This document shows, in pieces, positions 1 to 7,704 of a stretch of DNA of 16,856 nt (position 1 is its first letter; every line of letters starts with the position of its first letter). The stretch comes from Pseudomonadota bacterium (GTDB lineage: Bacteria; Pseudomonadota; Alphaproteobacteria; Caulobacterales; Caulobacteraceae), in the NCBI GenBank assembly GCA_023433585.1, contig JAEZCL010000091.1, positions 1 to 16,856 of the forward strand, given 5' to 3'. Both the position numbers and the translations under genes were made by a program. The notes beneath the pieces were generated by a model, which searched no databases, had not been told where the DNA came from, and saw only the letters and a program-made list of their open reading frames with translations.

Positions 1-17
1 GCGCCGAACCTCGGCGC
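1..17. terminator. Hairpin at left edge, possible terminator
   Basis: A perfect 7-bp stem (GCGCCGA / TCGGCGC) with a 3-nt loop sits at the very edge of the window. On the plus strand it is followed by a C/T-rich run (CGCCCTTTCTC), so it could end transcription of a gene to the left. On the minus strand it lies about 33 nt after the pectate lyase stop, so it could also end that gene, but any T-tract on that side is outside the window. A second small inverted repeat (CGACG-CCGCG-CGTCG, 36-50) directly abuts the lyase stop codon. The structure is seen in the sequence and the function is inferred. Confidence 0.4.
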
Positions 18-50
18 CGCCCTTTCTCGTTTCATCGACGCCGCGCGTCG

Positions 51-1664
51 TCAGCGCGCGCCCAGCGCCTGGATCAGTTGGCCCATGTTGCGGATGTAAA
101 CGCTGGTGGAGACGCCCTCGACCGGGAAGTCGGTGATGTAGGGCGAGGTGTCCCACGGATCGCCCACGCGGGTCAGGCGGAACTCGCCCGGCGTGACCTC
201 GGCCGGGGCGGGCCCGATATAGGGGTTGCTTGTGGTGGTCAGGGGCGTGGACCAGTAGCCCCGCGCGTTCAGCCCGCCGATCAGCTCGGCCAGGCGCTGC
301 GCCGACGGCGGGGTCGGATCGAAGCCCGGCGCATCCATGTCGGACACGTCCACGTCCTTGAGGGTGAAATAGCGCGGCAGGCTGCGCGACCCGGCCGGCG
401 CCAGCAGAGGCGACCCCGCCGACGCCTGTTCGGGCGAGAGGGCCGCAGCGGCCTCGTATGCGGCGCGCAGGGCGTCGGTGTCCACGGCGCGGAACGAGCC
501 GTAGTGGATCACCGTGTCGTTCGGGTTCTCATCCGCGTAATATTCGCCGTTGGCGACGTTCGAGCCGCGCCGGTGGATATACAGCGGCCGCCCGTTCCCG
601 ATCTGGATGAAGGTCGGATGGGTCCGGCCCGGCGGGCGGATGCCGGCGGGCGCGGCGACGTCTTCCAGCCAGTCGATGGCCTCCGGGATGCGGGCCAGAT
701 ATTTGCGGTCGCCGGTCAGGCGATAGAAGCCGATCAGGGCGCGGATGTTGGCCGCCGTGGTGTGGCTGGCGAAGGCGCGCGGCTCGATGCTGCGCGCCGG
801 CGCCGGGGTCAGGTCGTGCAGATAATGCTGAAGCCCCCAGGCAGGCTGGGGCATCGGCTGCTGGGTGGCCAGAAAGATGTCCATGCCGCGTCGGATAGGC
901 TCCAGCACGCGCGTCTCGCCCAGCGCCTGATAGACAAAGATCAGGAACTCCAGATTCTCGCCCGCCACGTCGTCATTGAAGGTGATGTGCCGGGAGTAGT
1001 CGCCTTCGTCCTCGGCCAGGGGAAAGCGCTGAGGCCAGCCGCCGTTGGGATACTGGGCGTCCAGCACGAAGTCGATGGCCCTGTAGAGCGGCGCGCGATA
1101 GGCCTCGTCCCGGTTCTCCAGATACAGACGCAGCAGGAACTGCGCCGTTTCCGAGGTTCCCGCGTCGTCGAAGGTGCCGTTGCCGTAGCGGTGACGGAAT
1201 TCCTCCAACCGCCAGGCATTGGCGGCGACGGTGTCGTACCAGTGCTGCTCGGCCGCCTCGCCGGCCATGTCATGCACATAGTTCCAGCCGCCCGAAGGCA
1301 GCTGCGCCCGGATCAGGGCGCCGGCCACATCCTTGGCCGCCTGATGGTAATATTCGTCCCCGGTGGCGTGATAGGCGTCCAGGAACAGGTGCCCCATGGT
1401 GGCGGTGCCCGGCGGCTGGATCCAGATCATGGTGGGCGACGCCTCCAACTCGCCCCAGCGCCGCGAGAAATCCGGCAGGGCGGCCCAGACATAACCGCCC
1501 TCCACCGCCGCCTCCTCGACCATGAACCGGGTCGCGCGTTTCATGGTCTCCAGCACGGCGGTGTTCGATGTCGTCCCGGCGGCGCGCGCGAGAGCCGGCA
1601 TGGCGCTCGACAGGGCGCCGGCTGCGGCGATGCCCGACATCAGGGCGCGGCGTGAGATGGGCAT
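51..1664 (-). CDS. Pectate lyase, PL10-like, Tat-exported
   Basis: Predicted secreted pectate lyase that cleaves polygalacturonate by beta-elimination, supplying uronides to the divergent hexuronate operon. The 537-aa product starts with a twin-arginine-type signal (SRRALMSG, hydrophobic Ala-rich stretch, probable cleavage near residue 26 after AMPALA). The body is an alpha-helical toroid-type domain with repeated GGW motifs. Around residues 207-231 it has GGWPQRFP followed by HITFNDD, the hallmark segment of family PL10 (Pec_lyase) enzymes. ATG 1664 is chosen because GGAGG lies 5-6 nt upstream; an in-frame TTG at 1676 would place that Shine-Dalgarno inside the gene. The C-terminal 150 residues match family motifs less clearly. 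The family call rests on recognised motifs, and exact substrate preference (pectate versus methylated pectin) cannot be read from sequence. Confidence 0.75.
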   Translation of the reverse strand: MPISRRALMSGIAAAGALSSAMPALARAAGTTSNTAVLETMKRATRFMVEEAAVEGGYVWAALPDFSRRWGELEASPTMIWIQPPGTATMGHLFLDAYHATGDEYYHQAAKDVAGALIRAQLPSGGWNYVHDMAGEAAEQHWYDTVAANAWRLEEFRHRYGNGTFDDAGTSETAQFLLRLYLENRDEAYRAPLYRAIDFVLDAQYPNGGWPQRFPLAEDEGDYSRHITFNDDVAGENLEFLIFVYQALGETRVLEPIRRGMDIFLATQQPMPQPAWGLQHYLHDLTPAPARSIEPRAFASHTTAANIRALIGFYRLTGDRKYLARIPEAIDWLEDVAAPAGIRPPGRTHPTFIQIGNGRPLYIHRRGSNVANGEYYADENPNDTVIHYGSFRAVDTDALRAAYEAAAALSPEQASAGSPLLAPAGSRSLPRYFTLKDVDVSDMDAPGFDPTPPSAQRLAELIGGLNARGYWSTPLTTTSNPYIGPAPAEVTPGEFRLTRVGDPWDTSPYITDFPVEGVSTSVYIRNMGQLIQALGAR

Positions 1665-1773
1665 GGTTTCCTCCAAATCGGTTCCGGCCAGAGGCGCTTG
1701 GCGGCCTCTTCAGGCTTTGCGCGTCCGGGGCTGACGGGTGAGCGCATGGTGCGGCGGCCCCGCCGTCCGCGCC

Positions 1774-1802
1774 ATAGTGTCAAGATATGACACCGGTGAC
1801 AA
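1774..1802 (-). promoter_or_regulatory. Candidate promoter for pectate lyase
   Basis: On the minus strand TTGTCA (1802-1797) is followed, after 17 nt, by CACTAT (1779-1774). The -35-like box matches sigma70 in 5 of 6 bases, while the -10-like box matches only 3 of 6. Both elements are interleaved with inverted repeats that could bind a repressor. The transcript would start about 100 nt upstream of the lyase ATG. This is a weak sequence match, offered as a candidate only. Confidence 0.3.
1777..1793. promoter_or_regulatory. Perfect inverted repeat, possible operator
   Basis: GTGTCA-AGATA-TGACAC is a perfect 6-bp inverted repeat with a 5-nt spacer. It lies in the spacer of the candidate pectate lyase promoter and directly abuts the ACCGGT-centred box that follows. 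Its right arm (TGACAC) is shared with that next box, so the two sites overlap. It could be a binding site for a dimeric regulator. No regulator gene is present in the window to assign it to. Confidence 0.4.
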
Positions 1803-1820
1803 TCCTGACGGTAACCGGTG
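1788..1820. promoter_or_regulatory. Paired ACCGGT operator-like boxes
   Basis: Two boxes, TGACACCGGTGACA (1788-1801) and GGTAACCGGTGGAC (1810-1823), are each centred on ACCGGT. The arms CACCGGTGAC (1791-1800) and GTAACCGGTG (1811-1820) form a 10-nt inverted repeat with one mismatch and a 10-nt spacer. CG-centred near-palindromes of this kind are typical operators of LacI-family sugar regulators. Their location between a pectate lyase and hexuronate genes fits control by galacturonate or KDG. The repeats are seen in the sequence; the regulator family is an inference. Confidence 0.4.
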
Positions 1821-1964
1821 GACAATTGCCCATTTTGCAGAAACTATGGGGCTCGAACGAGAGAGGGTCCGCGTTTTCCGGCGCCTTCCGAATCAGGGAT
1901 GAAATCCGGCCTTGACCCAAGTTCCGGCTTCAGGACGCGGCGTCTTCACAACGCCCGGGGCTTA

Positions 1965-1991
1965 TTGCCGAAAGGATGGTTGCGCTAACAC
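1965..1991 (+). promoter_or_regulatory. Candidate Caulobacter-type promoter for uxaC operon
   Basis: TTGCCGA (1965-1971), then 12 nt, then GCTAACAC (1984-1991). This resembles the Caulobacter housekeeping pattern TTGACGS - N10-14 - GCTANAWC, with 5 of 7 and 7 of 8 matches. It would give a leader of roughly 50 nt before the uxaC ATG. A weaker sigma70-like alternative is TGGACA (1819-1824) - N17 - AACTAT (1842-1847), which overlaps the second ACCGGT box and would give a leader near 190 nt. Confidence 0.4.
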
Positions 1992-2045
1992 GAGACCCCG
2001 GCCCATGGTCGTGGCGGACTTCGCCCCCATCGCCGGAATCGTCTC

Positions 2046-3461
2046 ATGACCGCGCCGCTCCGCCTGCATCCCGACCGCCTGTTCCCGGCCGATCCGGACA
2101 CGCGCGCGGTCGCCCGCCGGCTCCATGCCGAGGTGAAGGACCTGCCGATCATCAGCCCGCACGGACACACCGATCCGGCCTGGTTCGCGCTGAATGAACC
2201 CTTCGCCAATCCGGCGGAACTGCTCATCACACCGGACCACTACGTCTTCCGCATGCTGTTCAGCCAGGGCGTGTCGATGGAGAGTCTGGGCGTGCCGCGC
2301 GCGGACGGCGGGCCGGTCGAGACGGACCCCCGCGCCATCTGGCGCCGCTTCGCCGAGCACTATCACCTGTTCCGGGGCACGCCGTCGCGTATGTGGCATG
2401 ACTGGGTCTATTCCGAGGTGTTCGGCCTGACCGAGCGCCTGACGCCCGAGACCACCGACCGCTATTACGATGTCATGGCCGACAAGCTGGGCCAGGACGG
2501 TTTCCGCCCCCGGGCGCTGTTCGAGCGGTTCAACATCGAGGTCATCACCACCACCGAAAGCCCGCTGGACAGTCTGGAGCACCACCGGACCATCCGCGAG
2601 TCCGGCTGGAAGGGCCGCGTCCTGACCGCCTATCGCCCCGATCCGGTGCTGGACCCGGATTACGAGGGCTTCCGCGACAATCTCGTCCGCCTGGGCGAGA
2701 TCACCGGCGAGGACGCCCTGACGTGGGACGGTTATCTGAACGCCCTTCGCAACCGGCGCGATTTTTTCATCTCCATGGGCGCCCCCTCCCCCGACCACGG
2801 CCCCCCCACCGCCTTCACCGCCGACCTGGCCCCCGCCGACGCCAGGGCTCTGTTCGAGAAGGTCGTTCTGGGCCGGTTCGACGCCGAGGACGCCGAGCTG
2901 TTCCGGGGCCAGATGCTGACCGAAATGGCGCGCATGAGCGTCGAGGACGGCCTGGTGATGCAGCTGCACCCCGGCTCGTTCCGCAATCACAACGCCTGGG
3001 CGTTCCGGCGCTTCGGCCGCGACAAGGGCGCCGACATCCCCACCCGCACCGACTATGTGCGCGCGCTCAAGCCCCTGCTGGACCGCTTCGGATCCGACCC
3101 AAAATTCTCCATGATCGTCTTCACCCTGGACGAGAGCGTCTATGCCCGCGAGCTGGCCCCCCTGGCGGGCCACTATCCGGCGCTGAAGCTGGGGCCCGCC
3201 TGGTGGTTCCACGACAGCCCCGAGGGCATGCGCCGCTTTCGCGAACAGACCACCGAGACGGCGGGCTTCTACAACACCGTGGGTTTCAACGACGACACCC
3301 GCGCCTTCCTGTCCATCCCCGCGCGGCACGACGTGGCCCGGCGTATGGACTGCGGCTTCCTGGCCCGGCTGGTGGTCGAGCACCGGCTGGAGGAAGATGA
3401 GGCCCGCGACGTGGCCCGCGCCTTGACCTATGACCTCGTGAAACAGGCGTACAGACTGTGA
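2046..3461 (+). CDS. uxaC: Uronate isomerase UxaC
   Basis: Isomerises D-galacturonate to D-tagaturonate (and D-glucuronate to D-fructuronate), the first cytoplasmic step of hexuronate breakdown. The 471-aa product has the usual family length and belongs to the amidohydrolase superfamily. Visible signatures are the N-terminal metal-binding segment ISPHGHTDPAW (H39 and H41), the conserved LHPGSFRNHN block near residue 305, and the C-terminal FNDDTRAF-S-P-RHD block at about 414-430. The ATG at 2046 gives the family-typical N-terminus (MTAPLRLHPDRLFP), although its Shine-Dalgarno is weak (GGAATC). It is first in a six-gene operon, and its TGA overlaps the GTG start of dctP by 4 nt. Confidence 0.95.
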   Translation: MTAPLRLHPDRLFPADPDTRAVARRLHAEVKDLPIISPHGHTDPAWFALNEPFANPAELLITPDHYVFRMLFSQGVSMESLGVPRADGGPVETDPRAIWRRFAEHYHLFRGTPSRMWHDWVYSEVFGLTERLTPETTDRYYDVMADKLGQDGFRPRALFERFNIEVITTTESPLDSLEHHRTIRESGWKGRVLTAYRPDPVLDPDYEGFRDNLVRLGEITGEDALTWDGYLNALRNRRDFFISMGAPSPDHGPPTAFTADLAPADARALFEKVVLGRFDAEDAELFRGQMLTEMARMSVEDGLVMQLHPGSFRNHNAWAFRRFGRDKGADIPTRTDYVRALKPLLDRFGSDPKFSMIVFTLDESVYARELAPLAGHYPALKLGPAWWFHDSPEGMRRFREQTTETAGFYNTVGFNDDTRAFLSIPARHDVARRMDCGFLARLVVEHRLEEDEARDVARALTYDLVKQAYRL

Positions 3462-4447
3462 GCATCAATCCGACACGACGCGCCGCCCTGGCCGCGCCCC
3501 TGCTGCTGGGGGCCGCGGCCTGCAGCCAGGAGATCGGCGCCCGCCCCCTGCGCGGCGCCGACAGCCACCCGGCGGGCTATCCGCCCGTGGTCGCGGTCGA
3601 GCATTTCGGCGACCTTCTGGCCCAGCGGACGAACAACCGCCTTCGACTTCGCAACTATCCGGGCGGGCAGCTGGGGCGCGAGGAGGACACGCTGGAGATC
3701 ACCATCTTCGGCGGCCTGGACGTGAACCGGGTCAATCTGGCGCCGCTGAATCCGATCGCGCCGAACACGGTCATCCCGGCCCTGCCCTTCCTGTTCAACT
3801 CGACCGAACACATGCGCCGGGCGCTGGACGGCGCGCCGGGCCGGCATATCCTGGCGGGCCTGCGGGACCAGGGCCTGGTCGGTTTGTGTTTCTATGATTC
3901 CGGCGCGCGGTCCTTCTACAACACCCGCCGCCAGATCCGCACGCCCGCCGACCTGCGCGGCCTGAAGATCCGGGTCCAGCCCTCGAACCTCTATGTGGCC
4001 ATGATGCAGGCCCTGGGCGCCAACCCCACGCCGATCTCGTTCGGCGAGGTCTATCAGGCGCTGATCCAGGGCGTGGTGGACGGCGCCGAGAACAACCTGC
4101 CCTCCTATGACGACACGCGCCATTTCGAGGTGGCCCGCAACATCAGCCTGACCGGCCACGTGATGGCGCCGGAGGTCTTCCTCATGTCCCTGCGCACCTG
4201 GGAGCGCCTGTCCCGTTCGGATCAGGAGATCGTCATGGAATCGGCACGCGAGAGCGTGCCGGTGATGCGCGAGCTGTGGGACGCCCGCGAGGTCGCCGCG
4301 CGCGAACGCCTGCTGGCGGCCGGAGTGACCATGATCGAGGACATCGACCGCGAACCGTTCCAGGTCCTGATGCGGCCGGTGTGGGAGCGCTTCGTCACGA
4401 CTCCGGAACAGCAGCAGCTGGTCCGTGACATCCAGGCCATGGGGTGA
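3458..4447 (+). CDS. dctP: TRAP transporter substrate-binding protein (DctP family)
   Basis: Periplasmic solute-binding component of a tripartite ATP-independent transporter, probably binding a hexuronate given its operon. The 329-aa product begins at a GTG that overlaps the uxaC stop (GTGA). The N-terminus has TRR, a hydrophobic stretch and AAAC with Cys22, which looks like a lipobox, so the protein may be a lipoprotein rather than freely soluble. The family core runs from about residue 40. GLKIRVQPS contains R172, aligned with the arginine that clamps the ligand carboxylate in DctP proteins, followed by PISFGEVYQALIQGVVDGAENN with N212. The ligand is inferred from context: galacturonate or glucuronate are most likely, but short oligouronides are possible. 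Confidence 0.9.
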   Translation: MSINPTRRAALAAPLLLGAAACSQEIGARPLRGADSHPAGYPPVVAVEHFGDLLAQRTNNRLRLRNYPGGQLGREEDTLEITIFGGLDVNRVNLAPLNPIAPNTVIPALPFLFNSTEHMRRALDGAPGRHILAGLRDQGLVGLCFYDSGARSFYNTRRQIRTPADLRGLKIRVQPSNLYVAMMQALGANPTPISFGEVYQALIQGVVDGAENNLPSYDDTRHFEVARNISLTGHVMAPEVFLMSLRTWERLSRSDQEIVMESARESVPVMRELWDAREVAARERLLAAGVTMIEDIDREPFQVLMRPVWERFVTTPEQQQLVRDIQAMG

Positions 4448-4451
4448 TGTG

Positions 4452-4949
4452 ATGCTGGGAACCCTCGCCTTCCTTTCAAGACAGATCAGCCGAGCCACCC
4501 TGGCCTTCGCCGCCCTGGGCCTGGTGGTCATGACCGTCGTCATCGGCTGGCAGGTCTTCGCCCGCTATGTGCTGCACGATGCACCGCCGTGGGCGGAGCA
4601 GGCGTCGCTGGTGCTGATGATCTGGTACGTCTTCCTGGCGGCCGCCGTGGGGGTGCGCGAACAGTTCCACATCGCCATGACGGCGGTCACCAACGCCATG
4701 CCCGCGCCCCTGGCCAAGGCCAGCCGTTATCTGGCCCTCGGGCTGGTGGCGGCTTTCGGCGTGGCCATGGGCGTATGGGGCTTAGAGTTGGTGCTGCGCA
4801 CCTGGGCCATCAACATCCCGACGCTCGAGATTCCGCGCGGCTTCGCCTATCTGCCGCTGCCCATGGCGGGCTGGCTCATCGTCTTCTTTTCCTTTGAACA
4901 CATGATCGCGGAACTGCGCGGCGAAAAGGTTGAACCCCTATGGAGCTGA
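4452..4949 (+). CDS. dctQ: TRAP transporter small permease (DctQ family)
   Basis: Small membrane subunit of the TRAP importer, which couples the binding protein to the large permease. The 165-aa product has four hydrophobic segments at about residues 8-30, 46-67, 86-108 and 129-150, as expected for DctQ. WQVFARYVL in the first helix region and the PPWAEQ-LVLMIWYVFLAA segment are typical. The start is placed at ATG 4452, 4 nt after the dctP stop; an in-frame GTG at 4449 is equally possible, and a more upstream GTG at 4425 would overlap dctP needlessly. The 3' end overlaps dctM by 10 nt, indicating translational coupling. Confidence 0.9.
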   Translation: MLGTLAFLSRQISRATLAFAALGLVVMTVVIGWQVFARYVLHDAPPWAEQASLVLMIWYVFLAAAVGVREQFHIAMTAVTNAMPAPLAKASRYLALGLVAAFGVAMGVWGLELVLRTWAINIPTLEIPRGFAYLPLPMAGWLIVFFSFEHMIAELRGEKVEPLWS

Positions 4950-6220
4950 CCATCCTGCTGGGGTCTCTGGCGATCCTGCTGATCCTGGGCGTGCCGGTGG
5001 CCTTCTCGCTGGGCATCGCCTCGCTGGTGACCTTCCTCTACATGGACATCCCGCCGCTGGTGGCGTTCCAGAGGATCGCCACCGGGGTCAATGTCTTCTC
5101 GCTGATGGCCATCCCGTTCTTCATCTTCGCGGGCAACCTGATGCAGCAGGCGGGCATCGCCGAACGCCTTGTCCGCGTCGCCAATGCGGCCATGGGCCGG
5201 GTCCGGGGCGGGTTGGGGCCGGTGAACGTGGGCTCGTCGCTGATGTTCGGGGCCATCTCCGGCTCGCCCATCGCCAGCGCCTCGGCGCTGGGCTCCACCC
5301 TTATCCCGATGATGAAGAAACGCGGCTATGACGCGGATTATTCCGTCAATGTGACCACCAGCTCCGCCATCGCGGGTCTGCTGCTGCCGCCCTCGCACAA
5401 TGTCATCATCTACGCCGCCGCGGCCGGAATCTCCATTTCCATCGCCGACCTGTTCGTGGCCGGGGTGGTGCCGGGCATCGTCACCGGGCTGATGCTGATG
5501 GTCGTCGCCTGGCTGGTGGCGGTGAAGCGCGGCTATCCCGGCGGCGAGTTCCCCGGCTGGCCCATCTTCATCCGCGCGGTCGTCAGCGCCATCCCCGGCA
5601 TCCTGACCGCCCTCATCATCTTCGGCGGCATCCTGCTGGGCGTCTTCACCCCGACCGAAAGCTCGGCGGTGGCGGTGATCTACACCATCCTCGTCGGCTT
5701 CCTGGTCTATCGCAGCCTGGACATGCGCGGCTTCATGGCCGCCGCCATGGGGGCGGTGCGTACCACGGCCATGGTCATGCTCATCATCGGCGCGGCCTCG
5801 GCCTTCGGCTGGCTGCTGGCGCTGAACGAGGCGCCCGCGCAACTGGCCGACCTGATGCGCATGGTGTCGGACAATCCGATCATCATGCTGCTGATGATAA
5901 ACATCATCCTGCTGGTGCTCGGCATCTTCATGGACATGGCGCCGCTGATCGTCATCACCACGCCCATCTTCCTGCCCATCGCCATGGAGGCGGGCATGGA
6001 CCCGGTGCAGTTCGGCATGGTGATGATGCTGAACCTGGGCATCGGCCTGATTACGCCGCCGGTCGGTTCGGTCCTGTTCGTGGGCTGCGCCGTGGGCAAG
6101 ATCAGGATGGAGGACGCGGTCAAGACCATGTGGCCGTTCTATCTGGTGCTGCTGTTCAGCCTGATGCTCATCACCTATGTGCCCGGCTATTCGCTGGCCC
6201 TGCTGAACCTCATGGGATGA
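4940..6220 (+). CDS. dctM: TRAP transporter large permease (DctM family)
   Basis: Large membrane subunit of the TRAP importer, an ion-driven permease of the DctM family (UIT superfamily). The 426-aa product has the normal family length and about a dozen hydrophobic segments spanning the whole chain. Recognisable blocks are the N-terminal LILGVPVAFSLGIASL, the FIFAGNLMQQAGIAERL segment, GAISGSPIASASALGS, and the C-terminal LNLGIGLITPPVGSVLFV. It starts 10 nt inside dctQ and its TGA overlaps the next ATG (ATGA). With dctP and dctQ it forms a complete TRAP system placed between the isomerase and the reductase genes, so import and the first catabolic steps are produced together. Confidence 0.95.
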   Translation: MELTILLGSLAILLILGVPVAFSLGIASLVTFLYMDIPPLVAFQRIATGVNVFSLMAIPFFIFAGNLMQQAGIAERLVRVANAAMGRVRGGLGPVNVGSSLMFGAISGSPIASASALGSTLIPMMKKRGYDADYSVNVTTSSAIAGLLLPPSHNVIIYAAAAGISISIADLFVAGVVPGIVTGLMLMVVAWLVAVKRGYPGGEFPGWPIFIRAVVSAIPGILTALIIFGGILLGVFTPTESSAVAVIYTILVGFLVYRSLDMRGFMAAAMGAVRTTAMVMLIIGAASAFGWLLALNEAPAQLADLMRMVSDNPIIMLLMINIILLVLGIFMDMAPLIVITTPIFLPIAMEAGMDPVQFGMVMMLNLGIGLITPPVGSVLFVGCAVGKIRMEDAVKTMWPFYLVLLFSLMLITYVPGYSLALLNLMG

Positions 6221-7704
6221 CCGAACGCCTGTCGAGCGCGCGCCTGAGCGCCCTTCCGGCCGAGGTCGCCGTTCCGGCCCATGACTGCGGCGCGGTGCGA
6301 TGCGGCGTCGTGCACCTGGGCGTCGGCGCCTTTCACCGGGCGCACCAGGCGGTGGTGTTCGACGACGCCCTGGCCTCGGGCGACCTGCGCTGGGGTGTGA
6401 TCGGCGCCTCGTTGCGGTCGCCGGACGTGCGGGATCAGCTCAACCCCCAGGACGGCCTCTACAGCGTCGTGGTGCGTGAGGGGGACCGGCGCGACGTCCG
6501 CATCGTCGGCGCGATCCGCCAGGTGCTGGTCGCGCCCGAGGACCCCGCCGCCCTGGTCGCGGCCATGGCCGGGCCGGACGTGCACATCGTCACCCTGACC
6601 GTCACCGAGAAGGGCTACCGCCTCGATCCCGCTTCCGGCGCCCTGATGACCGGAGCCCCCGACGTGGCCGCCGATCTGGCGGACCTGTCGGCGCCGCGCA
6701 CCGCGCCCGGCTTCATCACCGCCGCCCTGGCCCGGCGCAAGGCGGCGGGACTGGCCCCGTTCACCGTCATCTCGTGCGACAACCTTCCGCACAACGGCGC
6801 GCGCATCCGCCAGGCGGTTCTGGACATGGCCGGGCGCGTCGACCCGTCCCTGCGCGGCTGGATCGAGAAGAACGGCGCCTTCCCCCAGACCATGGTGGAC
6901 CGCATCGTGCCCGCCACCACGGCCGAGGACAGGGCCGAACTGCAAGCCCTGCTGGGCGTGTCGGACCACGGCATAGTCAAGACCGAGCCCTTCACTCAGT
7001 GGGTCATCCAGGACTGGTTCGCCGGGCCGCGCCCGGACTTCGAGTCCCTGGGCGTTCAGATCACCGCCGATGTGGCGCCGTGGGAGGACGCCAAGCTGCG
7101 CCTCCTGAACGGCGCCCATTCGGCCATCGCCTATCTGGGCGGGCTGGCGGGGCTGGAATTCGTGGACCAGGTGGTGGGCGTCCCGGCCTATGCGCGCTTC
7201 GTGGACGCCCTGTGGGACGAGGCCGAGAGCACACTGGACCCGCCGCCGGGTCTGGACGTGGCCGCCTATCGCGGCGACCTGATGCGCCGCTTCGCCAACA
7301 GCGCGCTTCAGCACCGCACCCGGCAGATCGCCATGGACGGCAGCCAGAAACTGCCCCAGCGCCTCCTGGCCGCCTGCGCTACGCGGCTGGAGCGGAACCA
7401 GCCCATCGGCGCCCTGGCCCTGGCGGTGGCGGGCTGGATGCGCTGGCAGGACGGCGTGGACGACGCCGGAAGCGCCTTCGTGGTGGACGACCCCCTGGCC
7501 GTCGAGACCGCGCGGCTGGTCGGCGGGGGCGGCCCGTCCGAAGCGCGCGTGGCCGCCCTGCTGTCGCTGTCGGCCGTGTTCCCGCCCGATCTGGCGTCCG
7601 ACGAACGATTTGCGAAGGCGGTCACGGCGGCACATCTCAGCCTTGTCGAGCGCGGCGCCCAGGGCGCCGTGGAAGCCTTCGTGGAAAGCCTGCCCCGGTC
7701 ATGA
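6217..7704 (+). CDS. UxuB-type hexuronate reductase (mannitol dehydrogenase family)
   Basis: NAD(H)-dependent reductase of the long-chain polyol dehydrogenase family, reducing a ketohexuronate after UxaC. The 495-aa product has the nucleotide-binding motif VHLGVGAFHRAHQ near residues 29-42, SCDNLPHNG at 186-194, and the catalytic signature K293-LRLLN298-GAH301 (K-x4-N-x2-H). The N-terminal part resembles fructuronate reductase UxuB rather than enterobacterial tagaturonate reductase UxaB. Because it lies beside altronate dehydratase and no mannonate dehydratase is seen, its substrate here may be tagaturonate, giving altronate. ATG 6217 overlaps the dctM stop by 4 nt; the longer in-frame extension from 6130 lies inside dctM and is rejected. 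The fold is certain, the substrate is not. Confidence 0.88.
   Translation: MTERLSSARLSALPAEVAVPAHDCGAVRCGVVHLGVGAFHRAHQAVVFDDALASGDLRWGVIGASLRSPDVRDQLNPQDGLYSVVVREGDRRDVRIVGAIRQVLVAPEDPAALVAAMAGPDVHIVTLTVTEKGYRLDPASGALMTGAPDVAADLADLSAPRTAPGFITAALARRKAAGLAPFTVISCDNLPHNGARIRQAVLDMAGRVDPSLRGWIEKNGAFPQTMVDRIVPATTAEDRAELQALLGVSDHGIVKTEPFTQWVIQDWFAGPRPDFESLGVQITADVAPWEDAKLRLLNGAHSAIAYLGGLAGLEFVDQVVGVPAYARFVDALWDEAESTLDPPPGLDVAAYRGDLMRRFANSALQHRTRQIAMDGSQKLPQRLLAACATRLERNQPIGALALAVAGWMRWQDGVDDAGSAFVVDDPLAVETARLVGGGGPSEARVAALLSLSAVFPPDLASDERFAKAVTAAHLSLVERGAQGAVEAFVESLPRS

Larger units (their letters stand above)
1665..2045. other. 381-nt divergent intergenic region
   Basis: This region separates the minus-strand pectate lyase from the plus-strand uxaC operon. 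It contains a cluster of inverted repeats at 1777-1820, candidate promoters for both directions, and otherwise unremarkable GC-rich sequence. Short reading frames in it (for example 1976-2197, out of frame with uxaC and overlapping its start) have no convincing ribosome binding site or family resemblance. No small RNA or riboswitch is recognisable. Confidence 0.7.

Noticed and set aside
1912..1940. TTGACC at 1912 as a -35 box for uxaC
   Set aside because: No acceptable -10 hexamer lies 16-18 nt downstream; the sequence there is GC-rich.
1976..2197. Possible leader peptide ORF overlapping the uxaC start
   Set aside because: There is only a poor ribosome binding site, no attenuator-like hairpins or regulatory codon runs, and most of the frame is a shadow of uxaC.
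1962..3383. Long antisense open frame opposite uxaC (473 codons), with similar ones opposite dctM, the reductase, uxaA, lpdA, pdhC, pdhB and ppk
   Set aside because: Such frames arise from GC-rich third positions in the true genes. Their translations are low-complexity (Gly, Ala, Arg, His, Gln rich), match no family I recognise, and lie entirely inside well-supported genes.
6130..6216. In-frame upstream extension of the reductase gene
   Set aside because: It lies wholly inside dctM, adds 29 residues without family resemblance, and the ATG at 6217 gives both the typical N-terminus and an ATGA overlap.
6774..7700. 309-codon in-frame upstream extension of uxaA
   Set aside because: It runs inside the reductase gene in another frame, is Arg/Pro/Gly rich, and the ATG at 7701 matches the UxaA N-terminus.
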